A stretch of DNA of 64,000 nucleotides from Bermanella sp044597725 (GTDB taxonomy: Bacteria; Pseudomonadota; Gammaproteobacteria; Pseudomonadales; Oceanobacteraceae), in the NCBI RefSeq assembly GCF_044597725.1, contig NZ_CP139003.1, positions 2,418,001-2,482,000 on the forward strand, in the 5' to 3' direction. Below the pieces are notes generated by a model. It was not told where the DNA came from. It did no database searches and was given only the letters and a program-made list of their open reading frames with translations. Below, in pieces: positions 1 through 9,863 of the stretch. Position numbers and translations under genes: made by a program. Each line of letters starts with the position of its first letter. Position 1 is the first letter of the stretch.

Positions 1-2105
1 CGTTAACGGGCGCCGATGGTGGCACTCTCTATTTGGTTGATGGGCAACCCGCTAAGCAACTGAAATTTGCCATTGTGCACAATACCAGCCTTGATATTCG
101 CTTGGCCGCCAGCAATGGCGATTCTATTTTTCCTCCTGTGCCCTTATTCGATGAACAAGGCGCAGCTAACAATCATCATATTGCTGCCCACACCGCCCAT
201 GCTAAAACCCTGATCAACATTGAGGATGCCTATAGCAGCACCGAGCTGGATTTTTCGGGCACAAAAGCTTTTGATAACCAACACAATTATCGTACCCAGT
301 CGGTTTTAGCTGTACCGCTGCTCAACGATGTTAATCAACTGGTGGGAATGATGCAGTTGATTAACGCCCAAGACAGCAATGGAAACATTATTCCCTTTTC
401 AACCGAGATAGAGCCTTTAGTTCTGTCCCTTGCCATGTACGCGGCAACCGCAATTGAAAACCGCAAAATCAGTGATGGTCAGCGCGCGTTACTTATAGAG
501 TTGGCTGCCACTACCAACACAGAGGAAATTATCGAGCGTATCTTAGATGAGTCTATGAAGCTTACCTATGCCGAAGGCGGTACTCTGTATCTAATGAATA
601 AGGCGGAAGGACAAAACTCTGGCTTAAAGTTTGAAATTATAAAGAATGAAAAACTCGATATTTATATGGGCGGTCAATATGGCGTCGATATCCCTTTTGC
701 TGATATTCCTTTGTATCAAGAAGATGGTACAGAGAACGATCATAATGTTGCGGCTCATACGGCGAATACTCAAGATATTATTAATATTGAAGATGTATAT
801 ACCAACGAAGCATTCGACTTTTCAGGGACACGTGAATTCGATAAGCAAACCCAATATCGCACAAAAAGCGTGCTGACATTCCCTTTACTTAATCATCGCG
901 CCGAAGTTATTGGTGTACTGCAACTTTTAAATGCCCGCTCACCCGACACGGCCGAGGTGATTCCTTTTCATGATCGTTATGTGCCGCTGTTAAGAGGTTT
1001 GGCTTTGTATGCCGCCATTGCGCTAAACAATCAGATCTTAGTGCAAGATTTAAAAGACCTGCTAGACGCGTTTGTTAAAACCATTGCTAAAGCCATTGAT
1101 GCAAAAAGCCCTCATACATCGGGTCATTGCCAAAGAGTACCATTATTGATGGAGCTTATTGCTGAGGCAGCCTGTGAAGATAAAACCTTATTCAATGATT
1201 TTGAACTTACCGCTGAAGAGTGGTACGAATTAAGAGTAAGCGCTTGGATGCACGACTGTGGCAAACTTGCCACCCCAGATAGCGTTTTAGAAAAATCTAC
1301 TAAATTGCATAGAATGCGCGATGGCATTGAAGCCATTGAGGCACGTTTTGCGGCGTTAAAATTTTCTAAAAACGTGCAGTATTTGCAAAACTGCGCGCTT
1401 CATCCCGAGCAAAAACAACATTTAACCGAAGAATACGAGGCCGCCATTCAATTACTGGAAAGCGATTTAGAATTTGTGCGCACCAGCAATAAAGGCGGCG
1501 AGTTTATGGCAGAAGAAAATAAACAACGTATTCGTGAAATTGCAAAGTATCAATGGCCCGATGCCAATGAAGAATGGCACCCTATGCTTAGCGAGGATGA
1601 AGTTTATAATTTATGTATTGAACGGGGTACGCTATCGCAAGAAGAAAGGCAAATTATAAACGACCATATGAAAGTCACTATTGATATGTTGGAAGGCTTA
1701 CCCTTCCCTAAACAATTACAACGGGTTCCCGAGTACGCAGGAGGCCATCACGAAAAAATGAACGGCTCAGGCTTCCCTAGAGGGCTTACTCGTGAGCAAA
1801 TGTCGGTACCTGCACGCATGATGGCAGTGGCCGATATTTTTGAGGCTTTAACAGCCAAAGATAGGCCCTATAAAGACCCTATGAAAATCAGTACGTCTCT
1901 GAACATTATGCGTAAAATGGTCGATGATCAGCACATCGACCCTGATATTTATCAGCTATTTGTGACATCCAAGGTATGGGAAAAATACGCTAAACGTATT
2001 TTGGCTCCAGAACAATTAGACATCACCGATATAACGCCCTACTTACTAACAAACGAAGAACTTGCCACTATTAACGACAAGCTAAGCCAGTTGAAGGCAT
2101 CATAG
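1..2105 (+). CDS. GAF-GAF-HD-GYP cyclic-di-GMP phosphodiesterase-type protein (5' partial)
   Basis: The reading frame is open from base 3, so the gene starts upstream of the window. The visible protein has the end of one GAF domain, a second complete GAF domain (about 500-1030) whose sequence closely resembles the first, and an HD-GYP domain. The HD motif (HDCGK) lies near 1250 and HHEKMNGSGFPRG near 1747-1785. GAF domains bind small ligands; HD-GYP domains hydrolyse cyclic-di-GMP. Two oddities are visible: the GYP triplet is GFP, and about 160 residues separate the HD motif from the HHE motif, far more than the roughly 60-70 usual, so there is a charged insert of about 95 residues. Phosphodiesterase activity is inferred. 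The stop lies 2 bases from the convergent tgpA stop. Confidence 0.88.
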   Translation, partial: LTGADGGTLYLVDGQPAKQLKFAIVHNTSLDIRLAASNGDSIFPPVPLFDEQGAANNHHIAAHTAHAKTLINIEDAYSSTELDFSGTKAFDNQHNYRTQSVLAVPLLNDVNQLVGMMQLINAQDSNGNIIPFSTEIEPLVLSLAMYAATAIENRKISDGQRALLIELAATTNTEEIIERILDESMKLTYAEGGTLYLMNKAEGQNSGLKFEIIKNEKLDIYMGGQYGVDIPFADIPLYQEDGTENDHNVAAHTANTQDIINIEDVYTNEAFDFSGTREFDKQTQYRTKSVLTFPLLNHRAEVIGVLQLLNARSPDTAEVIPFHDRYVPLLRGLALYAAIALNNQILVQDLKDLLDAFVKTIAKAIDAKSPHTSGHCQRVPLLMELIAEAACEDKTLFNDFELTAEEWYELRVSAWMHDCGKLATPDSVLEKSTKLHRMRDGIEAIEARFAALKFSKNVQYLQNCALHPEQKQHLTEEYEAAIQLLESDLEFVRTSNKGGEFMAEENKQRIREIAKYQWPDANEEWHPMLSEDEVYNLCIERGTLSQEERQIINDHMKVTIDMLEGLPFPKQLQRVPEYAGGHHEKMNGSGFPRGLTREQMSVPARMMAVADIFEALTAKDRPYKDPMKISTSLNIMRKMVDDQHIDPDIYQLFVTSKVWEKYAKRILAPEQLDITDITPYLLTNEELATINDKLSQLKAS

Positions 2106-2107
2106 TA

Positions 2108-4075
2108 TTATTTTATACGCATACTTTTGATTACTGCACGACACTGCAAATAATCTTGTTTATTTAAGTAGCCATCTGCATATTGATACAGCTTCTGTGT
2201 TATCAATTGTTCAAACATTGCAATTTTATCATTTAAACTAGGGTGCTTTTGCTTTGCTTGCATAGCTACTTGATGCCACGTTAAGCCTACCTTAGCTTGG
2301 TCTGTATCATTAAGTAGAGTTTTGCAGAACTGCTTAAATAGTTTTTTCTCATAGCTATCGGGCGCAGGTCGTTGTGACCACCATATAAATGCAAGTGGCA
2401 AAACCAAAATAAACAGAAATGTAACAACCGTCATTAACAACGTCTGCCAGTTTCCATGATCGCCCCATAATTGGCTGAGCCACTCTTTTTGTTTATCGCC
2501 TTTGTAACTCAGCAGCCAATCATTCCAAAAATAATCAAACGCTGCCAGCTGCTGACGCAACTTTGTTAGCCATTCGTAATCCGACTGAAAGCCCACAAAC
2601 TCATCTTGTACAGCCTGCCCCAGTCCTTGTTCTATTCGGTCAGGGCTAATCCAACTGGTTGGGTCTACTCGAATCCAGCCCCGTTTTTCAATATATACTT
2701 CAGCCCATGCGTGGGCATCATACTGATAGACCGCATAATAATTACCCGACTGGTTTTCTTCGCCGCCGTGATAGCCGACCACGACTCTTGCAGGTATATC
2801 CATTTCGCGCATGATAAATACAAACGCTCCAGCATAATGGGCACAAAAACCGGCTTGGCTTTCAAATAAAAACTGATCAATAGTGCTTTCATCATTTGAT
2901 ACAGGCGGGTTCAATGTATAACGATAGTTTTGCTGGCTAAAACGCTGCCTAACCGCATCAATGGCCTCAAGCCTTGAGCTGGTACTGGCGCGTATCGATT
3001 GTGCTAACGCTCGGCTTTTCTGGTTGTTAACACTGGGTTGTTGTAAATACGCTCTACGCTGGTTATCTGGTAAGTTTGGTGCTTGTATCCACTCTCCGGC
3101 ACTGCTCACCATTTGATATTGTCGCTTGCTATACAAGTCACGCCTATTTCTAAACGTACCATCGTTGTATTGCCTCACTTCTTCACTTTCCGACTCGCTG
3201 TTGGCTAACGCAAATAACCATTTTTTCTCGTGGGCCTCTACGGTGACTTGATAGCGATAAGGTGCCTGTGGATTTAGCACAAGACCCGAACTTGACGCGC
3301 GGTCGGCCTGGTATTGTTGACGCCATGTTTCACCATCAAAAAAATCGAGTACCATGGCACGCCAGTAGCGTTCGCTCATGGGCGGGACCGTGCCATCAAA
3401 TTCCACTCTAAACGCAAGCTCATCATTTTGACCTAAACTGGAAAATTGACCTGGCGTCATGGTCTCCGACAAACCCACAACACCAGCTTGAGTAGGTATA
3501 TTCAGCGTCCATAAAGGACCAAGACGAGGCATAACAAAGAATAAAAACACGGCCAGCGGCAAGGCTTTTAAGAAGAGTTTTGATGCAAGCTTTAAACTCT
3601 CAACATACCGTACTTCAAAACCTTGGTGCATGCGGATTTGTGCACTTAAGTTAACCACTAACGCAATAATAACCCAAGCAAACATCATAGGGGTTTGATC
3701 AAATAGAAATGCCATCCCCATAAGTAAATAACTTAAAAATAAGAGTAAGTAAGCATCTCGTGTGGAATAGGTTTCCAGTGGTTTTAGAATCATGCCACTA
3801 ATAAGTAAGACCGTTGTACTTTCGATACTGGGAGCAAAACCATACTGAGTGTACACCGCTGATAAACCCACAATAACCAGAACACCGCGCAAAGACCAAT
3901 GGGCTTTAGGCAAGCGCCCAGAATAAATACAATAGCGCCACACCATAACAAAACCAGCCATGACGAATACCCACCAAGGCATTTGCACGATATGTAAGCT
4001 TAACGAAACCGCTAAACTAAAAAAAACAGCCGCTAGACCTTTTTGATTTACCAATTCAAAACGACGTGTACTCAT
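2108..4075 (-). CDS. tgpA: TgpA-like membrane transglutaminase
   Basis: A 655-residue inner-membrane protein of the TgpA/DUF3488-transglutaminase-DUF4129 family. Several N-terminal membrane segments are followed by a periplasmic transglutaminase-like core whose triad is visible as Cys in GFCAHYA (about 411), His in DAHAWAEV (about 455) and Asp in VDPTSW (about 471). One C-terminal membrane helix (LLMTVVTFLFILVLPLAFIWW) leads to a cytoplasmic tail. I chose the ATG at 4075 because it overlaps the DUF58 stop as ATGA; a longer frame from 4120 would overlap more and adds nothing family-like. It is the last gene of the moxR-DUF58-tgpA set, a conserved gammaproteobacterial trio of uncertain role at the cell envelope. 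Confidence 0.9.
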   Translation of the reverse strand: MSTRRFELVNQKGLAAVFFSLAVSLSLHIVQMPWWVFVMAGFVMVWRYCIYSGRLPKAHWSLRGVLVIVGLSAVYTQYGFAPSIESTTVLLISGMILKPLETYSTRDAYLLLFLSYLLMGMAFLFDQTPMMFAWVIIALVVNLSAQIRMHQGFEVRYVESLKLASKLFLKALPLAVFLFFVMPRLGPLWTLNIPTQAGVVGLSETMTPGQFSSLGQNDELAFRVEFDGTVPPMSERYWRAMVLDFFDGETWRQQYQADRASSSGLVLNPQAPYRYQVTVEAHEKKWLFALANSESESEEVRQYNDGTFRNRRDLYSKRQYQMVSSAGEWIQAPNLPDNQRRAYLQQPSVNNQKSRALAQSIRASTSSRLEAIDAVRQRFSQQNYRYTLNPPVSNDESTIDQFLFESQAGFCAHYAGAFVFIMREMDIPARVVVGYHGGEENQSGNYYAVYQYDAHAWAEVYIEKRGWIRVDPTSWISPDRIEQGLGQAVQDEFVGFQSDYEWLTKLRQQLAAFDYFWNDWLLSYKGDKQKEWLSQLWGDHGNWQTLLMTVVTFLFILVLPLAFIWWSQRPAPDSYEKKLFKQFCKTLLNDTDQAKVGLTWHQVAMQAKQKHPSLNDKIAMFEQLITQKLYQYADGYLNKQDYLQCRAVIKSMRIK

Positions 4076-5049
4076 GTTTGCTCCCCTTGTACTGGAAACA
4101 AAGCCAAAGCTTGCAAGCAATCTTGCAGATGTTGATCACCAGAATTAAGCGGGATATTTTTAGTTGGTAAGGTTAATGAATAAGCAACGCCTTGTGCGTG
4201 GCTTTCTAATACCCAGGCACACAAGATGCTAAGCTTGGTTTCGGTGTTTGTACTGGGAACCATTTGCCAATGTAGCTGACGGTTTTGCCCCAACGATTCT
4301 TTAAAGGTTTTACTATATAGCTGGCCGGTTTTTGCATAATGCCGCCATGCAATGTGCTTAAGCGGGTCACCTTTTTGATAGGGTCTAAAATCCAAGGCAT
4401 CATCGGCATCGGTTTTATCTTGCAGCTGGCCTTCACCAGTATCGCCACCCTCCCCTGTATATTGCCGAAAGGGTGCTTCAATGGGTTTTGGGTATGCCAA
4501 CCCATCAAACGACATGTAAAGCCATGTCCAACAATGAAATAAGCCTAATGGATAACGCGAAAATAAAGTAAAGCGGTCAACTTTAAGCCGGCCGCGAGTA
4601 TGAGGAGAATACGGTAACTGAAACCCTTGCACTTGTCCTAGAGTATCAATGACATGGGCATGGTGCTTATCAAAACCAATACTTAAACGGTGACGGCTAT
4701 GTTTGCTAGGGTTAGATAATTGCAATGGGAGATAGATAGCATCACCCACAAAACAATTTTCTATACGCCCACTTTGGATGCGAACACCAGCCAGGTTACT
4801 ATACGTTTCCAACATGGCCACAACAAATAAACTAGCCAGTAAAAAACAGATACTCAGCAATAAATTATTTTGGTAGTTCACACCCGTAACAAATACCAAA
4901 ACTATAAGCACGCTATAAAACCAGCCTACGGTATTGGGAAATATAAAAATACGCTTTTGTTTTAGCGTAATATCTTGAGACTCGGGCAAGCGTTTTTTTA
5001 GCCAAGCATTAAGCCTACTTTTAAAAACGTTTAACGCAGGCATGTTCAT
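4072..5049 (-). CDS. DUF58 domain protein
   Basis: This 325-residue protein has two adjacent N-terminal hydrophobic segments (about residues 33-80) and the DUF58 signature FRPYQKGDPLKHIAWRHYAKTG near residue 220. DUF58 proteins are von Willebrand factor A-related and are nearly always encoded with MoxR ATPases. The start overlaps the moxR stop as ATGA and the stop overlaps the tgpA start the same way, so the three are translationally coupled. Its molecular role is not established; acting as the membrane-bound client or partner of the MoxR ATPase is an inference from family context. Confidence 0.88.
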   Translation of the reverse strand: MNMPALNVFKSRLNAWLKKRLPESQDITLKQKRIFIFPNTVGWFYSVLIVLVFVTGVNYQNNLLLSICFLLASLFVVAMLETYSNLAGVRIQSGRIENCFVGDAIYLPLQLSNPSKHSRHRLSIGFDKHHAHVIDTLGQVQGFQLPYSPHTRGRLKVDRFTLFSRYPLGLFHCWTWLYMSFDGLAYPKPIEAPFRQYTGEGGDTGEGQLQDKTDADDALDFRPYQKGDPLKHIAWRHYAKTGQLYSKTFKESLGQNRQLHWQMVPSTNTETKLSILCAWVLESHAQGVAYSLTLPTKNIPLNSGDQHLQDCLQALALFPVQGEQT

Positions 5050-5936
5050 ATCACTGGAACAGTCGCCAAAATATCATCGGCAATACTGCCCGCCGCCAAG
5101 CGATGCTCTACTACCGAAGGAAAAATCTGCTGCACATCATCGGGCAATACATGATCACGACCGTGCAATAACGCCCACGCTTTAGCGCCATTTAACAATG
5201 CCAGTGAACCACGGGGCGATAAGCCTGCCACTACATCACCACGAGTACGTGTTTCATGAACCAGGTTTTGCACATAATCAATCAAGCTTTCACTTGCAAT
5301 CACCGATGCTACTTTATCTTGGTAACCCGCCAGTTGCGCTGCTGTCATAAGTGGCTCAACTTTAGAGGTGCTGATTTGCTCGCCTTTTAGGAGGGCACGC
5401 TCGCCCTGCTTAGAGGGGTAACCTAATTGGATGCGCATTAAAAACCGGTCGAGCTGTGATTCGGGCAAATTAAACGTACCCGACTGGGTAGTGGGGTTTT
5501 GAGTGGCAATAACAAAAAACGGCTCTGGCAAGGCATAGGTGTGTCCGTCCACACTTACTTGGTGCTCTTCCATGGCCTCTAGTAAGGCACTTTGGGTTTT
5601 AGGTGTGGCGCGGTTTATTTCATCAGCCAATACAACTTGTACAAATATAGGCCCTTTATGAAAGACAAATGCTCCACCTGTGGTGCGCTGTTCGAATACA
5701 CTGCCGCCTAAAATATCGGCTGGTAATAAATCACTGGTGAATTGAATACGTTGATATTGTAAGCCCAATACGTTTGCAAGGGCGTGACTTAATGTGGTTT
5801 TACCCATGCCGGGTAAATCTTCAATTAACAGATGGCCTTTTGCTAACAAACAGGCCATGGCAAGTTTGATTTGGTGTTCTTTATCTAAAATAACTTGGTT
5901 CAGCTGTTTAATTATAGCCGTAAGAGTGGCATCCAT
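5046..5936 (-). CDS. MoxR-family AAA+ ATPase
   Basis: A 296-residue AAA_3 ATPase. The Walker A motif is GMGKTTLSHALA (about residue 44), Walker B is VVLADEINRATPKTQSALLEAMEE and sensor 1 is ATQNPTTQSGTFNLPESQLDRFL. MoxR ATPases act as chaperones that assemble or activate partner proteins, commonly ones with VWA-like folds. The gene begins 23 bases after the metZ stop, so it may be read through from metZ, and it is coupled by ATGA overlap to the DUF58 gene. The specific substrate is unknown. Confidence 0.93.
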   Translation of the reverse strand: MDATLTAIIKQLNQVILDKEHQIKLAMACLLAKGHLLIEDLPGMGKTTLSHALANVLGLQYQRIQFTSDLLPADILGGSVFEQRTTGGAFVFHKGPIFVQVVLADEINRATPKTQSALLEAMEEHQVSVDGHTYALPEPFFVIATQNPTTQSGTFNLPESQLDRFLMRIQLGYPSKQGERALLKGEQISTSKVEPLMTAAQLAGYQDKVASVIASESLIDYVQNLVHETRTRGDVVAGLSPRGSLALLNGAKAWALLHGRDHVLPDDVQQIFPSVVEHRLAAGSIADDILATVPVI

Positions 5937-5959
5937 TAAGGCGCTCCTAGATTAATAAG

Positions 5960-7165
5960 TTAGCTGATACGGCTTAAACCAAATGCCAGATCCCTTTGAA
6001 TATCATTGATATCTTCAATGCCGCATGCAATACGAATGAGGCCGTCGGTAATACCGGCTTCTGTTCGCGCGTTTTCAGCAACACGACAATGAGTAGTCGT
6101 GGCGGGATGAGTAATTGTGGTTTTTGCATCACCCAAGTTTGCGGTAATCGATAAAATTCGAGTACTGTTAATAACCGTCCAAGCTGCTTCTTTACCGCCT
6201 TCTACTTCAAACGCTAGCACACCACCAAAACCAGTTTGCTGACGCTTGGCTAATGCGTGCTGAGGGTGTTCTTCTAACCCTGCGTAGTGAACCGCTTTGA
6301 CGCTGGGCTGTTGTTTAAGCCATTGGGCTAGGGCTAACGCATTAGCACTATGTGCTTTCATGCGTAGCGATAAGGTTTCAAGACCTTTCAGCATAACCCA
6401 TGCATTAAATGGGCTTAAGCTAGGGCCAACCGAACGAAGTACAGCAACGACCTGCTCCATTAGTTCGGCATTGCCCAATACGGCACCACCTAAACAGCGG
6501 CCTTGGCCATCGATATATTTTGTGGCGCTATGAATGACAATATCGGCCCCTAGCTGTAACGGCTTTTGCAGTGCTGGGGTGCAAAAGCAATTATCGACAA
6601 CAGTGAGAATATCATTTTGCTTGGCGATTTTTGAAATGGCCGCAAGATCACCAATTTCATTCATGGGGTTAGATGGCGATTCTAAAAAGAACATGCGTGT
6701 ATTTGCTGTAACGGCCTGCTGCCAAGCACTGGTATCTTTTAGGTCTACATAGCTTACGGTAATGTTTAATTTGCTAACAAACTTTTCAAATTGCACGTTG
6801 GTAGAGCCGAAAATACTGCGGCTAGAAACGATGCGATCGCCCGGATTAAGCAAACCCAAAATGGTTGAAAAAATAGCCGACATGCCCGACGCTGTGGCCA
6901 CACATTGCTCGGCGCCTTCCATTAGGGCTAGGCGCTGTTCAAAGGTTTTGACCGTGGGGTTGGTATAGCGTGAGTATACGTTACCGTCTTCATCGCCCGC
7001 AAAAAACGCCGCCGCTTCTTCGGCATTTCCAAATACATAACTCGACGTTAAATACATGGCTTCGCTATGCTCGTGCTCGTGAGAGCGGGTATACCCGCCT
7101 CGCACGGCAAGCGTATCGAACCCTGCTTCGTCTAATTGTGCATCATAGCGTTTATTATCGGCCAC
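5960..7165 (-). CDS. metZ: O-succinylhomoserine sulfhydrylase
   Basis: A 401-residue pyridoxal-phosphate enzyme of the Cys/Met metabolism family, which makes homocysteine from O-succinylhomoserine and sulfide in methionine biosynthesis. The PLP lysine lies in HSATKYIDGQGR, preceded by the cofactor-binding VVDNCFCTP stretch. The order cvpA-purF-metZ is the arrangement known for metZ in pseudomonads and relatives, which supports this assignment over cystathionine gamma-synthase or gamma-lyase. It starts 16 bases after the purF stop. Confidence 0.92.
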   Translation of the reverse strand: MADNKRYDAQLDEAGFDTLAVRGGYTRSHEHEHSEAMYLTSSYVFGNAEEAAAFFAGDEDGNVYSRYTNPTVKTFEQRLALMEGAEQCVATASGMSAIFSTILGLLNPGDRIVSSRSIFGSTNVQFEKFVSKLNITVSYVDLKDTSAWQQAVTANTRMFFLESPSNPMNEIGDLAAISKIAKQNDILTVVDNCFCTPALQKPLQLGADIVIHSATKYIDGQGRCLGGAVLGNAELMEQVVAVLRSVGPSLSPFNAWVMLKGLETLSLRMKAHSANALALAQWLKQQPSVKAVHYAGLEEHPQHALAKRQQTGFGGVLAFEVEGGKEAAWTVINSTRILSITANLGDAKTTITHPATTTHCRVAENARTEAGITDGLIRIACGIEDINDIQRDLAFGLSRIS

Positions 7166-7181
7166 GGTTTTTCCTTAGTTT

Positions 7182-8699
7182 TTACTCTGCAGACTCATCG
7201 TTATGTAAATCAATTATGGCGTTTTCTACCGCGCTTTTCTTTTTATTTGCATCATTACGCATGGCTTGCAAGTTATCTAAATAGGCATCGTCAATATCAC
7301 CTGTAATATAATCACCGGTAAATACTGAACAGTCAAAGTCGTATTTAACCGCCGCACCATCACAAGTGGCTTCAACTAGATCTTCGATATCTTGATAAAC
7401 TAACCAATCGGCACCTATTGCCGTTTGAATTTCTTCTACCGAACGGTTGTGAGCAATAAACTCTTCTTTCGCTGGCATGTCGATGCCGTATACATTGGGG
7501 TAACGCACTGGGGGCGCAGCGCTAGCAAAGTACACGTTATTTGCACCGGCTTCACGGGCCATCTCAATAATTTGCTCACAGGTTGTGCCGCGAACAATAG
7601 AATCGTCTACCAGCAGGACGTTTTTACCACGGAATTCTAAGTCCAGCGCGTTAAGTTTTTGCTTAACCGATTTTTTACGCAGCTGTTGCCCAGGCATAAT
7701 AAACGTGCGACCAATATAGCGGTTTTTCATAAAGCCTTCGCGATATTTAACCCCCAAACGGTTTGCTAATTCTAGCGCGCTAGAACGACTGGTATCGGGG
7801 ATAGGAATTACAACATCTATGTCGTGATTAGGACGCTCACGCAAGATTTTTTCAGCTAGCCTTGCTCCCATTTTTAAGCGAGCTTTATAAACGCTGATTT
7901 TGTCGATAATAGAATCAGGGCGCGCAAAGTACACATGCTCAAAAATACATGGGCGAAGTTGAGGGTTATCGGCACATTGTTTAGTGTGCAAGTTACCCTC
8001 AACATCAATATACACGGCTTCACCAGGTTCAATGTCACGAATAACTTTATAACCTAACGCATCTAATGCCACGCTTTCAGAGGCAATCATGTATTCATTG
8101 CCTTTTTCAGTTTCGCGCTTACCAAATACCGCTGGACGGATACCGTTGGGGTCACGAAAACCCACTACACCATAGCCCGCAAGCATAGCAATAACCGCAT
8201 AACCACCTTTTACACGTTTGTGCACACGCTCTACTGCGGCAAATACATCTTCGTGTGTAGGTTTAAGTTTTTTCTGTTCTTGTAGCTCGTGAGCAAACAC
8301 GTTCAACAGAACTTCTGAGTCACTGGTGGTATTGATGTGACGTAAATCTTCTTTATAAACGTCTTCAACTAACTCGTGAGCATTGGTTAAGTTGCCGTTA
8401 TGAGCCAATACCACACCATAAGGGCTATTCACATAAAATGGTTGTGCTTCGGCGGAGCTAGAACTACCAGCAGTAGGATAGCGTACGTGGCCTATGCCCA
8501 TATTACCCACTAAGCGCTGCATGTGACGGGTACGGAATACGTCTTTTACCAAGCCGTTATCTTTACGTAAAAATAAACGCCCGCTATCGGAGGTAACAAT
8601 CCCAGCTGCATCTTGGCCGCGATGTTGGAGTACTGTTAGCGCGTCGTATAACGCTTGATTCACATTGCTTTTGGCAACTAAACCGACTATGCCACACAT
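7182..8699 (-). CDS. purF: Amidophosphoribosyltransferase
   Basis: The first committed enzyme of purine synthesis, converting PRPP and glutamine to phosphoribosylamine. At 505 residues it is full length. It begins MCGIVGLV, exposing the catalytic N-terminal cysteine (Cys2 after Met removal) of the Ntn-type glutaminase domain. The PRPP-binding loop VLLVDDSIVRGTT is in the C-terminal phosphoribosyltransferase half. It follows cvpA by 24 bases, the classical cvpA-purF operon. Confidence 0.97.
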   Translation of the reverse strand: MCGIVGLVAKSNVNQALYDALTVLQHRGQDAAGIVTSDSGRLFLRKDNGLVKDVFRTRHMQRLVGNMGIGHVRYPTAGSSSSAEAQPFYVNSPYGVVLAHNGNLTNAHELVEDVYKEDLRHINTTSDSEVLLNVFAHELQEQKKLKPTHEDVFAAVERVHKRVKGGYAVIAMLAGYGVVGFRDPNGIRPAVFGKRETEKGNEYMIASESVALDALGYKVIRDIEPGEAVYIDVEGNLHTKQCADNPQLRPCIFEHVYFARPDSIIDKISVYKARLKMGARLAEKILRERPNHDIDVVIPIPDTSRSSALELANRLGVKYREGFMKNRYIGRTFIMPGQQLRKKSVKQKLNALDLEFRGKNVLLVDDSIVRGTTCEQIIEMAREAGANNVYFASAAPPVRYPNVYGIDMPAKEEFIAHNRSVEEIQTAIGADWLVYQDIEDLVEATCDGAAVKYDFDCSVFTGDYITGDIDDAYLDNLQAMRNDANKKKSAVENAIIDLHNDESAE

Positions 8700-8723
8700 G
8701 GCAATTCCTCTTTACTTACTGCG

Positions 8724-9245
8724 TTACTGGATAAGTCCGTCGCTGGACGTACCTAGGGTGAGAATGGTTTCAGTGGCACCTGGCAGAATATCCTTAGACC
8801 AAGCAACCATGATTTCAAAATGCGGTATAAAAACAGAGTCTTGCCACCATGGGTCATTTCGCATGGCGGTTAGCTGCATGCCATACACAGCGGCAGTGAC
8901 AAGTATCAGGCCACGGGCTATACCAAACACAACACCGAACATTCGGTCGGTACCAGCAAGACCCGTCATTTTAACAAATTCGGTCATTAAATTATTTATA
9001 AGAGCGCCTACGATAAGTGTGGCGGCAAATAGAACCAGAAAAGCGATGCCGTAGCGGGCAGATGGGGTTTCGATCCAGTGATCGAGTAGAACTTCAAAGT
9101 GACCAGAAAAGATACGGGCAACGACAAAAGCGGTAATCCAACTGGCAAGCGAGAGCATTTCTTTAACAAACCCGCGCTTAATACTAATGAGTGCGGAAAC
9201 AATTATGACGGCTAGGATTACCCAGTCGATTAGCAACATGTACAC
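8724..9245 (-). CDS. cvpA: CvpA family membrane protein
   Basis: A 173-residue integral membrane protein with about four hydrophobic segments (for example WVILAVIIVSALISI near the N-terminus and GIAFLVLFAATLIVGALI in the middle). CvpA in E. coli is needed for colicin V production and affects envelope stress tolerance; its biochemical role is unclear. Its place immediately upstream of purF is conserved across gammaproteobacteria. The frame begins MYMLLIDWV, and the second Met is an equally plausible start. Confidence 0.93.
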   Translation of the reverse strand: MYMLLIDWVILAVIIVSALISIKRGFVKEMLSLASWITAFVVARIFSGHFEVLLDHWIETPSARYGIAFLVLFAATLIVGALINNLMTEFVKMTGLAGTDRMFGVVFGIARGLILVTAAVYGMQLTAMRNDPWWQDSVFIPHFEIMVAWSKDILPGATETILTLGTSSDGLIQ

Positions 9246-9335
9246 AGCCTTGCGTGATGGGAAACAAACATTATTATTACCCTGCCCATTAAAGCCAGCA
9301 TTTTAGCAAAGGCCACTGGTAACGCAAAGCGCGAT

Positions 9336-9863
9336 TCATTGCGCAAAGGGTTTAATTTCCCCTTTTACGCCAAATTCCTTCTCCAACACCAAAAGCTGAT
9401 CATTTAGCCAAGTTTTTTGAGTACTAGGACCAATAAAGACACGGGTATATTGCTCATCCTTAGAAAGCTGCGCAAATGCCTTGTATCCCTTTTCTCGCAG
9501 GGCATCCCTGAGACTTGTAGCGTTTTTAGCATTGGCAAAGCTACCCACACGGATTTGCCACAAGGGCGCTTGTCCGTCGGACGCAACAGGCTCTACTGAT
9601 ATCTCAGTGCCTTTCTGACGTTTACCGTCCACTTCAATATCGGGAATAGTGACGACTCTAGGCGCTTGCTCCACTTCGTTTGACTGCAACGACAGCGATT
9701 TTGGCAAAGCCATGTCCATATTAGGCACGTTAGCTTCCACCGGCACTTGGCTAGACAAGCTTGAGGCGTTTTTGGCTTTAGGCAAAATCATAGGAACCAC
9801 AAGAAATGCCACCAACAGCAGTACGGCCGAACCCACAAGCTTACGCTTTATACCTTCATCCAT
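9336..9863 (-). CDS. SPOR domain protein (DedD-like)
   Basis: A 175-residue protein with a short cytoplasmic N-terminus, one membrane helix (LVGSAVLLLVAFLVVPMILP), a linker and a C-terminal SPOR domain (about 95-175, WQIRVGSFANAKNATSLRDALREKGYKAF). SPOR domains bind denuded peptidoglycan strands at the division septum. Position between folC and cvpA is that of dedD in E. coli, whose product is a non-essential division protein. The start overlaps the folC stop by 8 bases and has a GGAGA ribosome site upstream. Confidence 0.9.
   Translation of the reverse strand: MDEGIKRKLVGSAVLLLVAFLVVPMILPKAKNASSLSSQVPVEANVPNMDMALPKSLSLQSNEVEQAPRVVTIPDIEVDGKRQKGTEISVEPVASDGQAPLWQIRVGSFANAKNATSLRDALREKGYKAFAQLSKDEQYTRVFIGPSTQKTWLNDQLLVLEKEFGVKGEIKPFAQ

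Noticed and set aside
8665..9054. 129-codon frame opposite cvpA
   Set aside because: Antisense shadow of a well-supported gene with no recognisable domain.
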